Assembly: GCA_036873135.1 (NCBI GenBank)
Contig: JAPTYO010000003.1
Location: 27,470,763-27,534,762 of the forward strand
Direction: 5' to 3'
Length of the DNA: 64,000 nt
Source: Clarkia xantiana subsp. parviflora
Taxonomy: Eukaryota; Streptophyta; Magnoliopsida; Myrtales; Onagraceae
In this document: positions 44,473 through 57,000 of the stretch, one piece after another
How positions within the stretch are numbered: the first letter of the stretch is position 1
How the letters are laid out: each line of letters begins with the position of its first letter
Program-made: the position numbers and the translations under genes
The notes under the pieces: generated by a model
What the model was told of the DNA's origin: nothing
Seen by the model: the letters and a program-made list of their open reading frames with translations, nothing else
Database searches by the model: none

Positions 44473-47400
44473 TTAATCGTATGGGTTTCTGAAATATGTC
44501 AAGAGATTCGGAATGTCGTGACTCAACATATCGTCCACATTCTGTATCATCCTTGGCTTCGACCTCTCGAACCTATCGAAGTTGTATCCACTCAACACCT
44601 CCTTGTAGTGTTCCACTTCTGGGAAATCTCCAGGTGGTAAATGAGCCTCTTTCTGCACTTTTACGAATTCATCACCCAAATTCTCCAGTAGTTTTCTTTG
44701 AACCTTGGATTTCCCCATCAAGGATGGCATCTGATCTCGAAGGTGACCAATGATATGAGCTTGAATCTTTGCTGCTCGGGCACGCTTCACAAATTCATTG
44801 ATCTATACACACAACTCATTAAATCATACTACACTCTGAAAGATGTTCTTTGCAAAAAAAAAAAAAGAGGCAAGATTATTGAATTGGAATATATGAAAAG
44901 AACTAACTCGGTGATCGCATGCTTTCTTTGGGATATCCTTTAGGTCGGACATGAGATCCTCCTGCTCTTTCTCGAAAAGTTCTTTTCCCATGGGGCCTGT
45001 GGCTACATCAGCTTTAATCTTCTTGTCATTAAAAGAGCTGCAAATAATGTCAATATGTATAGAAAGAGCTTATGAATGATAAAGTTTTGTGTTTTAGATG
45101 AAGATGTGGAACAATAGGTAATTGTGTTTACCCGATGTAAACTCGGCTAACTTCGGGAGTATTCAATACTTTTCCAAGAGACCACATTAGAGCTCCATAC
45201 ACCCTCATGAGCTTTGCATATGAAGAAAATTATTCATTAGTCTTTCCTTTTGTTCATTATTATGAACTACTAAGCTAGGGCACAATTACCAAATTAAAAT
45301 ACTTACTTGTTGGGTATCGATTTGGTCGGCTTTGTTAAGAACCACGCGGATCTTTTCATCATTACCACGTAATGATGTTATTACCTCCTTGAATTCATCG
45401 CTGATATCGAGCTTGTGCGGATCAAACAGAAGCAAAATGAGGTCAGCTTTAGATGCAAACCATGAAGTGACACCCACAAAATCATAAGCTCTTAGCTCTT
45501 TCTGCTTTTCTCCAGATAGAATCCCAGGAGTATCGATGAAGGTAACTTGGTCCAATAACGGATGTCGCATTTGGGAACATTCAAATTTCGACAGAAACGA
45601 TGTTCCAAACTTTGTAAGGCCGCCAAAGGGTGTGTCAGCTTGGACAGCAGCTGTATTCCCAGGAATGCTTCTCTCATCTGATCCAGACTGAATACGAAAT
45701 TGAAAAAATTTAAGGAGGGCAGATCAAGTTTTCATCAAATGAAGGTTGTTCCAAATACAACTTAATAGTAAGAAAAAAGACAATCATCTTCTGCTCTACC
45801 ATAACAACGACGAATCTGTCTGTTGTTGGTTCAGGTCCAATATGAGCTCCTGTAAAGTTACAACGTATATGTCTTGTCAGATCAGTTCTGATTTGACGCT
45901 CCACATAATAATTATGAGAAAATGATAGCAAAAAATATGCCTGGATAGCTGCATTGAAGCATATGCTTGATGAAAGTAGTTTTTCCAGTTGAGTATTGTC
46001 CCAAAAGCATAACCATCGGCTTGGCATCAAAATCACTATCCGTCTACAATTAATTGCAAAAGATTCAACCTCTAGAAGAAATAATTCTAAACAAGGATAA
46101 TAGTTTCAAATTTCACATAGTTAATCTGATATAAATAAATATATAGTCTAGATTCTTAATTATGTAGATATCTGCAAGATTTACACACTTATCACTTTAC
46201 ATAACCATTAAAACTGGAACAACTCTGTATAAAAGCCCAAAATATTCTTACTCACCAGATATGGGGACACAAACTCGTTGAAGTGATAGGTCGCTTCAAG
46301 CGGCTTCAGTTTCTTATAATACAGTTTCTTCAGTCCGTCCATAACTGATGTTACAGATGAGCTATTAGACACCTAGAGCATATGTAATTAAGTCTTAGCA
46401 TCAGTGAGTCCAGGAAAAACAATATAGCTGCTAGATTTTACTTTGTTGTAAAACAGATATAAGCTCATTATAACTGTAAAAAAATCTTAGCCACACCAAG
46501 CTCGTGGACTCTTAAGTTTTAACTAAGACAGCTTGCCTTTGACGATGATTTTGAATTTTTGGAACTCGGATTCCACTCTTTCTTTTTCAAATCTTTTTCC
46601 TGCAAAACCATACTTTTTCAAGACCTAAAATAGGTGAAGAAAGCAACAAGAAACATTAGTGGTAATAGCTGCAGTTGGAGAATTACCCCATTGTTTGACT
46701 TCAATTTACGCCTTCTTTTCTAAACCACAAATACAGAGAGTTAGTCCATGGAGATAATAGTATAAGACACTATCAGTGAAGGAGACTTCTTACAGATATT
46801 TTTGCATCCAGGCCTTCCATTGTAGGAGGTTTCAAGCTTTCCAAGTCAACTGCAGTAGATGCAAGTACTTTAGATACTGAACTAAATTTATACATCAGCA
46901 TATTGGGAAGACATTGTATCTCACCATTCGTGCTTGAGAAATTCGATGATATTGCATGGCCAGATTGTGCTAGAGAAATCAACTGATGATTTGGAAGGAG
47001 AAACAAGGTGAGAAGAATAAGAGTAACATATTTTAAAGAGAAGTATGCTCTGCTGCATAATATTAAACGGAGCAACCTGCATCGCCGTGACAAATTCCTC
47101 AAAACCAAGATATCCTCGTCGCTTGGAATCGGCGATAGACCACACCTTCGGTGATAGAGACAAAACAAGGAAATTGATAAATCGAATATTCAAATCATAC
47201 ATGACACAAATTTCACAACACAGACCATACAAAAGGATCTAACAAATCTAAGCTAATAATAGGTACCAGTTCCATCTAAATGTTGCTAGAAACTAAATTA
47301 CAATTTTTCTCACCATGGACAAATGACTTATGAATTTCTTATTTGAGTTTTTAGAATCTGTTGACTAGAAATTCACCCGCAGTTGAAGAGTTACTTAAGA

Positions 47401-47852
47401 CTTTGAACAAACATTTGTAAGATAATAAGTAAGGACAAACCTGCTTGAGATCGGGTCGTGGCAAATTTGAGAAAGCAAAGAACTTCAAGGCATCATTTCC
47501 TGTAAACCTTCCATCCTCATCTGATCGAGGTCATCAAAGAATATATCTCGTTTGTCAGAAGAAAAAATCAAGCAATCATAGACATAAACATATAATTTTA
47601 GCTGCAGAGCATTTGATGAATTCTGAATAATAATCCTACAAAGGAGACCAATTTGATGTGCAGTTGATTACTCCAAGCTACTAGCATGTGCAAGAACATA
47701 ATCATCTGAGTATATCTACAACGATAGTGGCAAATGGTGGCTGAATGCGTCAGAGAGAAGAATTTACCTGAATCAGCATACCAGAACCAGTCCTCGTATA
47801 TCGCTTGGTGCTCTTTGGAGCACGAAGCAATTGGGAGAGGAGACAGCTCCAT
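44473..47852 (-). CDS. EH-domain-containing dynamin-like ATPase, EHD1/2 type (14 exons)
   Basis: Exons in transcript order: 47768-47852, 47441-47520, 47077-47145, 46925-46982, 46794-46849, 46687-46719, 46537-46599, 46256-46372, 45941-46043, 45800-45849, 45307-45687, 45132-45211, 44908-45037, 44473-44802. The joined frame is 544 aa (Arabidopsis EHD1 is 545). The N-terminal EH domain has an EF-hand loop at 27-38 (DSDEDGRFTGND), then VWSIADSKRRGYLGFEEF. The dynamin-type nucleotide-binding domain shows the P-loop GQYSTGKT (202-209), DTPG (290-293) and NKAD (356-359). A helical region ends the protein at NPYD. EHD proteins remodel membranes in endocytosis and recycling; EH domains bind NPF-type partners. 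As in plant EHDs the EH domain is N-terminal, not C-terminal as in animals. Introns 7 and 9 use GC donors (AAAG|GCAAGC, CCAG|GCATAT); using them keeps the frame. Confidence 0.95.
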
Positions 47853-48456
47853 TGATTTGATGAAGAAAAATCAGATTGAAGAGGCAACAGTTATTTGATT
47901 GAATATGCTGGAGAAGAAAATAGAATTGTTAGAAAGGGAAAACCAGAGGGAGCGAAGGAGAGAGCCTCAGCTCTCGTTCTGGTTTTCCCGGAAAAAATGG
48001 AATCACCGCTGCATTGTGGGAATGAGGCCAAACGGTAACATCATATATAGTATATAGCTACCCTTGAAACGTTGTCGTCTTAAGCCCGTACTAGTCCTGG
48101 TTGCACTATACGGTCGTTAAAACTTGAAATGTGTCGTGTTTTATTCGTTCTGAATTAGAATGGAAGCATTTCAATCCTATATACATGTAAAAAAAAAAAA
48201 AAAAAAAAAAAATTCAACTGTGTCTTAATATATTAGAGCGAAAAACATGCCTAATATATATATATATATTGGCAAAAAAAAAATATATGGAGTATTATAT
48301 TATATTATACTATAGAGTATAATATATTTACAAAATAATATATATGTCTATATTTATCAACATTAATTATATATATTATCTAAAGTCAGAAGTTTGAGAT
48401 TTTAGTAAACACTAGATACGTACGTGCGTACATTTTATGAGAATGTTATTTGCTTT
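47853..48456. promoter_or_regulatory. Upstream region of the EHD gene
   Basis: A pyrimidine-rich leader (minus strand) continues to about 47980, with TATA-like sequence near 48040-48060 (TATATAGTATATAG). Beyond it are a poly-A tract at 48189-48211 and (TA)-rich DNA. No gene is seen. Confidence 0.35.
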
Positions 48457-48465
48457 AAAAATAAA

Positions 48466-48989
48466 GGGTTAAGCACCGATAAATTGTCTGAAGTTTCATC
48501 AATGTTAAAATTTTGTGTCTGGCGTTAAAATTGAGTGTCCCAAGTTTCATTTTTATTAAAATTTGGTGTCTCGGTGTGATTACATTAGAGAAGCCAATCA
48601 CGACGAAATTGAATGTCAAATTCGGCCTCTTATGCACGCTCCATTTTCGTCACCTTGCCGGGACCGTCACCTTAGAAGTTGGCCACATCCGTGCGAGTAC
48701 ATACCGCTCCATTGTCGCTGGAAATTGCTCCACACCACTCTGTTGGAAACTTTTTCTTTTGGATGTTCAAGTTTGGGAGAAATTTGGTGATTTCGTAAAA
48801 AGTAAATAGTGATGGATTATAAGTTGGTGAGTGAGTTGATGAAAATGATTTAAGTGAGAGGAAAATACGCGCGGAGACACCAAATTTTTTTAAAAAAGAA
48901 ATCTGAGAGTGTCTATTTTAACATTTCAAACTATAGACACCAAATTTTAACATTGGTGAAACTTCGGACAGATTATATGTTCTTAACCC
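48466..48989. mobile_element. 524-bp TIR element with perfect 9-bp duplication
   Basis: Inverted ends GGGTTAAGCACC and the inverse of GGGTTAAGAAC continue as TGTCTGAAGTTTCATCAATG / TGTCCGAAGTTTCACCAATG and GTTAAAAT. AAAAATAAA flanks both sides (48457-48465 and 48990-48998). The 9-bp duplication indicates a Mutator-like non-autonomous element. CTGAAGTTTCA and the GGGTTAA terminus recall the foldback element at 23316-24135. The 98-codon open frame inside (48513-48809) shows no known domain. Confidence 0.85.
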
Positions 48990-48998
48990 AAAAATAAA

Positions 48999-49883
48999 AT
49001 ACTTAATTTATTAAATTAAAAATCGGAAAAAAAAATCTTAATTAAGTTATGTTTAAAAAAATATTAGAAAAACTGCTCATTTATTATTTTCATTGTCATA
49101 ATTCTAGAATTATTTTTCAACTTTTGCAACAACATTACATATTTTTTTTGTTAATTTTTAGAGCGAAATAATGGATCATCATAATTCAAAAAATTAACGA
49201 GTCAGATTTAGAGTTTAGATAATAACGTTATGAAATGTGAATATCTCTTCTTCAACAGCCCTCATAAACAATGCCAATATTTACATGATTACATATTTCG
49301 GTATTTTCCCGCCCCTTTAAACATCATAAAAGGCCATGATGCTCTAGCGCAAACGTTCTCAAGTGTTTTAGCCGCTCTGATAGTTCAAGTTGTCACATTT
49401 TACCCCAAAAAAAAAAAAGGCATAATAAACACCATAGCGGTTATACAAATTTAGTTAGGGGAGTGCTAATTGTAAGTTTGTAACTCACTACTAGAAGAAG
49501 AAAAAACTCACAGCATACACCACATTATTACACCAATAATCATCACCGTAGAAGGCAAATAGAAAGGCCAACGCCAACCAATCTATACTTTACAAAAAAT
49601 GATGAAATGCAACAAACGAGGAAATCGTGTGTATAATAAACACCACATAGATGCAATACAAGTAGAGCCAGCCCTTTACAGAAGAAATAAAAATAAAATT
49701 ACTAACTGCCTCCGATCAAAGGTACACTATCCCGACCTCGCAGTAGCCTGCCTGCAGATGTTGCATGCTCGATAATGGATTCTTTACAAGATGAATCTTC
49801 CTTTTGGGTGCACTGAAGCAATTGAAAGACCGAACTTACGATCAGGAATAGCAAAACAGAGCCATGTCCCAATACTTACTAAT
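48999..49883. other. Intergenic DNA and 3' flank of the DUF3537 gene
   Basis: AT-rich DNA without recognisable genes. From about 49480 onward the sequence is probably the 3'UTR of the minus-strand DUF3537 gene. Confidence 0.4.
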
Positions 49884-52800
49884 TCAAGATATGCCAACGG
49901 TCTTCCCCAGCAACCACAAAACAAGAGACATTTCAATGCCGAAGATGGTGTGGAGGGTGCTTCGGTCCAGGGTGAACCCATACACGGTTATTCCAGCTTT
50001 ATTGTTTTCAAAGTAACAAACTGCCACCATCAACCATATTATATTCATCACAACAAGTTTTAGATAAACACACAGTAACACGGTTTATCATCAATAATAC
50101 TGTTAAACTCATCTCATCAGGCCATACAAGATCTTGTAGTATGTAAATTATTCCAAAATGCATGATTCCAGTTTTAAGTTCAAGGTAGCAACATTATTAT
50201 TAACTCTCAAGTTACTCGAATTTGTGATATATATGCAGATACCCTAGTTGAATGATTAGACCACTCTGCAGGTCCAGTCTTCAAACTAGTAAAAAATGAG
50301 GGAAAAAACTAGTTCTGAGAGATCAGTTAAAATTTACCTAGTGCTTGTCGCTTTTGGAACGTTATTGTGCTGTACGCATAAGCAGGGATCAAGTTGCTGT
50401 TATCGAGTTCATCTTCTTCGTCACCAGCATCTGAGTCATCTGAGGCTGCCGTCACTGGGTAGACTTGCACTTCTTGAGAAATACGACTCACCGGAGTTTC
50501 ACCTTCATTTGCTTCAAATGGGTCATCAAGTGTTGCACAGATGTGCCACTTTGCTGCCAAGCACGTCACCCCCTGTGCCTTGTGGGTAATCTTTGTAGCG
50601 CTTCTCAATAATATCAACAACGCAGTTACAAGAGTAATTGAACATAGCTGCATAAGAAAAGCAATTAGTACACCAACCAACAAAAAGAAAGAAGAAAATA
50701 TCTTCTTTTCATTATTGTTGATGAAGACTCACCGCTAACTCTCCTGCTACAAAGATATTAACCTCGGAGCTGGACTTTGTTATGTTAAGCAGAGAAGCAA
50801 ACTGACTGCCAGTAATTAGGACGAGGGACAAAAGAATGAACGCTCGATATCTATGACTTATGATCCTAAGATGTCTCCTGATCCTGAGATGTTCCGACAG
50901 TACAGTGGCCACATCGGAGTCCACCTGGAACAGCAAGGCGAAATCCTGGAGGCGTAGGATCTGGAGATAGCAGATGAGACGGAAGAGGACGCATACTAGG
51001 AAGATGACCATTGTGCGGTACAACCACGAGAGGATCTCCATTGAACAAGCTACTGCGTCACTTAGGTAAACATTGCCCAGGAAGGGAATCCCCGAGGCTC
51101 CTGATGCATACCACCATATTTTGTAAGCACTTTCTGCTGCTAAACATGGGAGGACGAAGATGGATAAGATCTTCAAAGATCTCTGCATGGAAAAAGGTAC
51201 AGTAATACATTAGCGATTTCCTAATTAACACAATATTTGTTGCTATGATGAAATATATATCTCAAACCCAGCAGAAGTTTGATCCATTTGAGCAACATAT
51301 GAACCTTTTGGTCAATGAGTACAAGTTCTTCTGCTCTCTAAAGGCCTTTGAGCAATTCTAAACTACATCAATGCTAACCGTAGGATAAATCATTCCAGGC
51401 TAATGTATTTACAAATCAAGGTTATAATTCTCTATAACACCAGAATTTTACTTCGGGAGCAGTAGAACTTGTATTGCAGGCTTTCTGAACCTATTAGTAA
51501 TTTTTCAATGTGAAAAGTAAGAACATTGTTTTACTTTCTGTTAATTTACAGAAAACATAGAATACTGGTGCCTTTTTTGTATAAGAAAACCTAAAAACAA
51601 GATTTACATCATTAGGACTTGATGTTATATTTGGCAGTGACATTAAATTTTTCTCTCCAATTACTAGGATAGGGGCCATAGGGCCAACTTTTGGATCCAA
51701 AATATTAAAGACTGCTAGAATTAATACCAAATTCTTTGCTCAAATGCCTCAGATCTCTTATATGTAGCTAAAGAATATCAACAGTTAGAATGGCCATCTC
51801 CCGGAACTGTTCCTACAGGAGTGAAATCAGCCGAGTTGCAAACCAGAGGGGGGCAGTAGAGAATCTTCTAAAAATGAACTGTTATAAGTTCTGGGATAGA
51901 AAATAAGTGCTGTAGAATATGAACTTTTTCCGTGATTCAGCGTAATTCTGGAACTACCATTTTTAGAGGATATGTACTCTAAAGTTATATTAAAGTATTA
52001 AGGATATGGTCACAGGCCAAGATAATATTCCCAGTAAAAGGAGATCATGAACCCTAAGCTTCCCATGTTTTCTTCATCAGCAAATCACGAGCAGCAGATG
52101 CTCCACCGTCAATAAAAGAATTAAAAGAAATCGAAATGGCTTAACACTCAACTGGAATTGTCTTTAATCGATTCTTTGACAGCCAATGTGCTTTAAAGTG
52201 TTTCCACTTATAGACTATAATATCCCATAAAGTGAACTGCCTAAAAGAATTTCACTGCCTAATTTGAAATTCAATTACATTAAGCCTCTAATTACCGATC
52301 GCTGGGAAGCAGCAGTAGCACAGACATCTAATCGAACACGAACAGTAGTGAGAGCGCAATAAGTTAAAAATTATCATAAATCATTTCATAGACGAGTCAT
52401 CATGAACTGGATCATCAAAGTAACTGGAAGAAAATATGAACTCAAATCTAGTATTCGATTCATGAAGGTAAAACTGTCAGATCAATGGCATCAATAGAGA
52501 GAAACATAGAAGCTTACATTGAGCTGTTCCGTGTAGCCTTCTCGCACTTTCTCGCTCTCGTCACGGAGCTTATCAAAGAATAGAAACCTTCTGAGGCCGT
52601 ACTTCCTGACGAACTGAGACAGGCAGACGAACGACAGAGTGGCAGTGGCGCTGAGAGAGACCTGCACGAGAGCGTCGTACGGCCGCTTGTGATGGCCGTC
52701 GCAGCTAGAGCACGCGAGTACGAAATGGGAAACAATCGGGACCACGATCGCGAGAAGGAAGAAGACGAACCACGAGAGACAAGCCATCCATATGTTGGAT

Positions 52801-52940
52801 TGGTCGACACACATCCATCGGAGGTAAGATCGGAAGCTGCGTAGCTCGTCTTGGGCGTTGGACGCGCATCGGGCGAACTTGGCCTGCCTTCTGGCCGTGC
52901 TGCTGCGGATGAGGGTCTCCGTTGAGCTATTGTCTCCCAT
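49884..52940 (-). CDS. DUF3537 multi-pass membrane protein (plant gustatory-receptor-like)
   Basis: Exons 52518-52940, 50733-51182, 50338-50647 and 49884-50020 join in frame to 439 aa, the usual length for DUF3537 proteins. The start has SFRSYLRWMCVDQSN, followed by hydrophobic segments (MACLSWFVFFLLAIVVPIVS; VSLSATATLSFVCL; IFVLPCLAAESAYKIWW; TMVIFLVCVLFRLICY; FILLSLVLITGSQFASLL; SITLVTALLILL), then an acidic cytosolic-looking loop (ASDDSDAGDEEDELDNSN) and a last segment ending in CYFENNKAGITVYGF and MSLVLWLLGKTVGIS. Published comparisons place DUF3537 with the seven-transmembrane insect odorant/gustatory receptor superfamily; one Arabidopsis member (MRB1) affects organ size. The ligand and activity are unknown. 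The last exon is set by the acceptor GGCAG|TTTGTTAC, which restores the frame. Confidence 0.9.
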
Positions 52941-52964
52941 TGCCGCGGCTGGGCTACGGCTCCA

Positions 52965-52990
52965 GAGGGAGAGAGAGAGAGAGAGAGAAA
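52965..52990. repeat. (GA)n / (CT)n microsatellite in the DUF3537 leader
   Basis: A run of GA dinucleotides lies about 25-50 bp upstream of the start codon. On the transcribed strand it is a CT-rich tract, common in plant 5'UTRs and core promoters. Confidence 0.7.
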
Positions 52991-53263
52991 GGTGGCCCCC
53001 AAAATTCTCTCGTATTTCGTCCTCAGTTTTGGCGAAATTGGCGGCTTCGGGTTTCCAAATAAGGAGAACTGCAGACGAACAGAGAGTAGGAGAAATAACT
53101 GAAGACGTGGATTAAGACGGGACGGTCCAGTTTATAAGGACGCTTAATAAAGACATTATCATTAGTACCGATACAATTTTTTAATTCATTACATAATAAT
53201 ATTAATTATTGATTTACTAAAAAAATTTAAAAAAATTTTATATTTCAATTTTACTATTATATT

Positions 53264-53712
53264 TAGGGGTGGCAACTGGCAACGGGTCACGGGTAATCCG
53301 TGACCCGCAGAGCCCCGCCCCGATTTTGACCCATTGACCCGCGATCCGTGACTCGTGGGGCGGGTACGGTTTTGGGGTCGCACCGCCCCGTTGACCCGCC
53401 CCGCCCCGTATGTGGATAATTTATATATATATTACACGTATTTATATAAAACTATATAGGTAATATAATACATAGTTAAAATAATTAGGATTTGTGACTT
53501 GTATTTGATTTGAGGTTAAATTTATTATTTGTGATTTAAATTTTAAATTGAATTTGTATATGGTAAATATAGAATTTAGTGTTTAAATTGCTAATAAATA
53601 TTATGTACCACTAAAAGGTGACCCGCGGGTCGACCCGCCCCGCCCCGTGAACTGTGTGGGGCGGGTACGGGGCAAGCTATACCCGCCCCGACCCGCCCCG
53701 TTGACAACCCTA
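53264..53712. mobile_element. 449-bp hAT-type MITE, GC-rich ends
   Basis: The ends TAGGGGTGGCAAC and the inverse of TAGGGTTGTCAAC are flanked by perfect 8-bp duplications ATTATATT (53256-53263 and 53713-53720). Both arms are rich in GACCCGCCCCG / CGGGGCGGGT repeats around an AT-rich centre. 8-bp duplications and TAGGG-type ends fit a hAT-derived MITE widespread in plants. Confidence 0.8.
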
Positions 53713-54743
53713 ATTATATTAACATTATCTTTAAATTATAGTTAATACTTATATATATATAATAGTGTATATATTACATAAAAATAATTATATCAATCTC
53801 ACCCACTTTCACTTTCAAATTCCATTTAATTTACATGTTAATTATTTTGCATATTAACGATAGGGTTAAAGGGTCTTTTGGTACTATATGTTTGGTCAAT
53901 GTATGTTTTTGGTGTCATATGTTTTATTTTGTAGGTTTTTGGTGTCATATGTTTGCATTTGGTATTCTTTTGGTGCATCCGTTAGTCAATAGTTAAGTTT
54001 GACCGTTAAATACTTTTATTTGTTTAATTTAATCCTCCAACTTTTATTCATAACTTGTAATTTTTACAATTTAACCCTAAAGATTTCAAATCGAACTCAG
54101 GCCATTTGTTGCAGAGTCGAACCCAGAAGATTATGAAATTTCACAAAAGTATGAAAATGTGGACAATATTATGTTCTTTAGGCCTTTAGTGGCAGACCCA
54201 GAAGATAAATCGTAGAAGATGGTGTTGGTGTTGTTAATAATCGAGTCCTTAGGTTATTTGTTGGAGACGCAGATAACGAAATTGTGGAAGACAGTGGTTT
54301 GTTGATAAAGATCACTTCTTCGTTGTAGACCCAGATGATCAAATCGTAGAAGATGATACTGGTATCAATAAAAAAACGATTATTTAGGCCATTTGTTGTA
54401 TACCCAGATGATGAAATCATAGATGATGTTGTTGGTGCCGATGATAATTTGCAACAAACGGCCCTAGGGTCAAACTGACTCATCCAGGGTCGACCCATGG
54501 CTGGGTCTGACCCTGGCTAGGGTCGCTTGGGTTTGGGTACCCTAGCCAGGGAGGGACTTAACCGTGGGTTGGACCTTGGCTCGGTCAATTTGATCTAGGT
54601 CTAATTTAGAATCTTTGGGTATTAAATTGTAAAAAATAAAAGTTAGTTTGAACAAAATAAAAATATTTAACGATCAAGTTTAACTGTTGACTAACAGATG
54701 CACCAAAAGTCTATAATATGAAAACATATAGCACAAAAAACCT

Positions 54744-55500
54744 GTTGGAAAATGGGCCAATTTTTATTAATTATTTTTTTTTGGACTAATCTTGTTTAGA
54801 GCCCAAATGTTTTTTATTATTGAGCCCAATGTTAAATCTAGCCCATTTTTTGTGAATGGAATTTGTGAAAAGAGTTTTGTACCACATCGAATAGATGAGC
54901 TATCATCCTCCCTTCTCTTCTCCTATATAAATGAGTCTTCCTCTTCACTTTTTTGGTAGAAGAAAATGAGATCTCTTCCTTTTGGTTGAGTATCCAATAT
55001 TTTCGGAATCCATATTTTTAGAATCCAAGTTATTTTTCTCCTCCTCTGTTCTTCGTGTTGACGAATTGCAGAGTTCTTCTTAGGTTGATTTCGACTTATG
55101 TCGTGTTCAACCTTTCTAGTTGTTTTTAGCCGTTGTCGTCGGCATTTCTGTTCTTTGTTTGAGTTCAGGTATTGGGTTCGGTTCGGTCGAGCGTGTTGCA
55201 TGCATAACACGATTCGATGACACTGTTGAATCCTGGGAGTTGATCGCCCCTTGTATAAACCCCTTTGCATAACCCGAGGGTGGGGAGGGGCGAAATTGCC
55301 TTAAGGAGACTGTGTTTAGCACGGGCCTCAGTATAAAAATACGTATTCGTTTTCGTGTCGAAGTATACGTACAATTTCGGTGTTGCCTATATCTTGCATG
55401 TTAATTGGAGGAATTACTTGTAAGTAACCGAGATTTGATTAGTTGCATTTTGGTCCATGGACTTTATAAATTTGCATATTTACCCTCAATATTTCCAACA
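54744..55500 (+). repeat. 5' LTR of the nested copia element
   Basis: 757 bp with TG...CA ends, CCTATATAAATGAG as a TATA region near 54922-54935, and an A/T-rich end TTTCCAACA. It differs from the 3' LTR by A/C (in TGAGCTATCATC), T/G (in TATAAATGAG) and one T in a poly-T run. The open frames read on its minus strand are not genes; they recur identically in the 3' LTR. Confidence 0.93.
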
Positions 55501-56639
55501 ATCTTAAGGCAATTTTTATTTGTTGGTTTTATGAGAGGATGCTTAATTGAATTTTGAGATTCAATTTTTGGAGAAAATTATTTATTCTCTAAAAGTTCAC
55601 AAATATTGTCGAACAATGATGTTGGAAATGTGAACATGCTCGAGAGCACATGCGACTGATAAAATCGCTAAGTCCATTTAGGTCGTCGAGACTGGTAAAG
55701 TCGTCAAAAGCCGTTGAAGCTATTAGGACCGTTGAGGTCGCTAAGTCGTTGAGACTACTATGAAAAATCGAGATGGTCAAGGTTGTTAAACCTATTAAGG
55801 CATCCGAAATTGATATGTTTGCTAAGGAGGCTTTGGTGACTTGACCCACTTTAGCCGTTGAGGCTTATGGGGTCGTTGAATCCATTGTTGAAAATTGGAT
55901 TAAGAAATCGGTTAAAACCAATTGAGTGTGTATGACAACTGTTATGGAATTTTATTTCCTTGTCTAAACACTGAGTATTACATTTGATATAAATGTACGT
56001 GTGAATCAACGAATCGATTGTACACACCTAAACATTGGCACGTATGTATGCCGCGATAAATGTACATGAGTGTTTACTCAGAAGGTTAGCTCCGTGTGAG
56101 TCTGGTTTTGTTAAAACCGAATTTAACCGTGTCCAGGTTTATTTTCTGTCCAACATAAGGAAAAAAAAATTGATTTTTGTAATTGAAGTGATGAAACTTA
56201 ATTACTGAAATCAGATATTCAAATCGGTATTTGAATTTCAGTAATCCGAATTTGAGGTTCCGGATTAATTACTATTGTGGGGTCGGGTACCAAATACTCG
56301 GACTTATAATAAATCTAAGGGGGTTGGTCATAAGTCCAATGTTTGAACGCTACTCAATGAGAATGTAGCTATCACTTGGCAAACAACTCTTAAATTGAGA
56401 AAGACTACAATCTTCTTGATGTTGTCTATAAATACGATTATTCTGCAAGTTATGATATCGCAGAAGCCGGCGCGGGGTTGGACACTCGTCTAGGATACCG
56501 TCTATGTTGCCGGAAAGTCGCCGAGACTTACTTCAGGAGTTGAAGTCATAAGATGAAATTATTTTTCATTTAAGTGTAATGGCCGTAGTGCCTAAAGTAA
56601 ACATGAATAAAATTGGTTTTGCATTGGCCGTAGTGCCTA

Positions 56640-57000
56640 AAGTGAACGTGAAATAAGAATGTTCCTTATTGTGCTGAATTTGTGGCACAATAATTTAGAA
56701 CATGTTAATTACGATACCTTGCGGAGGTTATCTAACATGGTTCATATTCCTAAATCATAATAGATCAAGAATTTAAATGTGAAGTTTGCGTTGAAACGAA
56801 ACTTATTCGGTCGAAAGGATTACCGAACTTCTTGTTCTAAATACATAGCGATGTTTGCGACTTAATATATGTCCAAACGCGATGCGAAAAATAAGTACTT
56901 CATTACGTTTGTAGATGATAGTACGAAATATTGCTATGTATACTTGATGAAGGAAAAGATGAAACAATAACAAATTCATGGTTTACAAACAAAAACTTGA
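56640..57000 (+). pseudogene. Copia integrase remains
   Basis: In shifting frames one reads LWHNN-type linker, HVNYDTLRRLSNMVHIPKS, CEVCVETKLIRSKGLPN and YFITFVDDSTKYCYVYLMKE, characteristic of the copia GAG-pre-integrase and integrase core. Stops and frameshifts interrupt it repeatedly. Confidence 0.75.

Noticed and set aside
54923..55374. Overlapping minus-strand open frames of 68-115 codons, repeated identically at 60482-60933
   Set aside because: They lie inside the two LTRs of a copia element and duplicate because the LTRs do.
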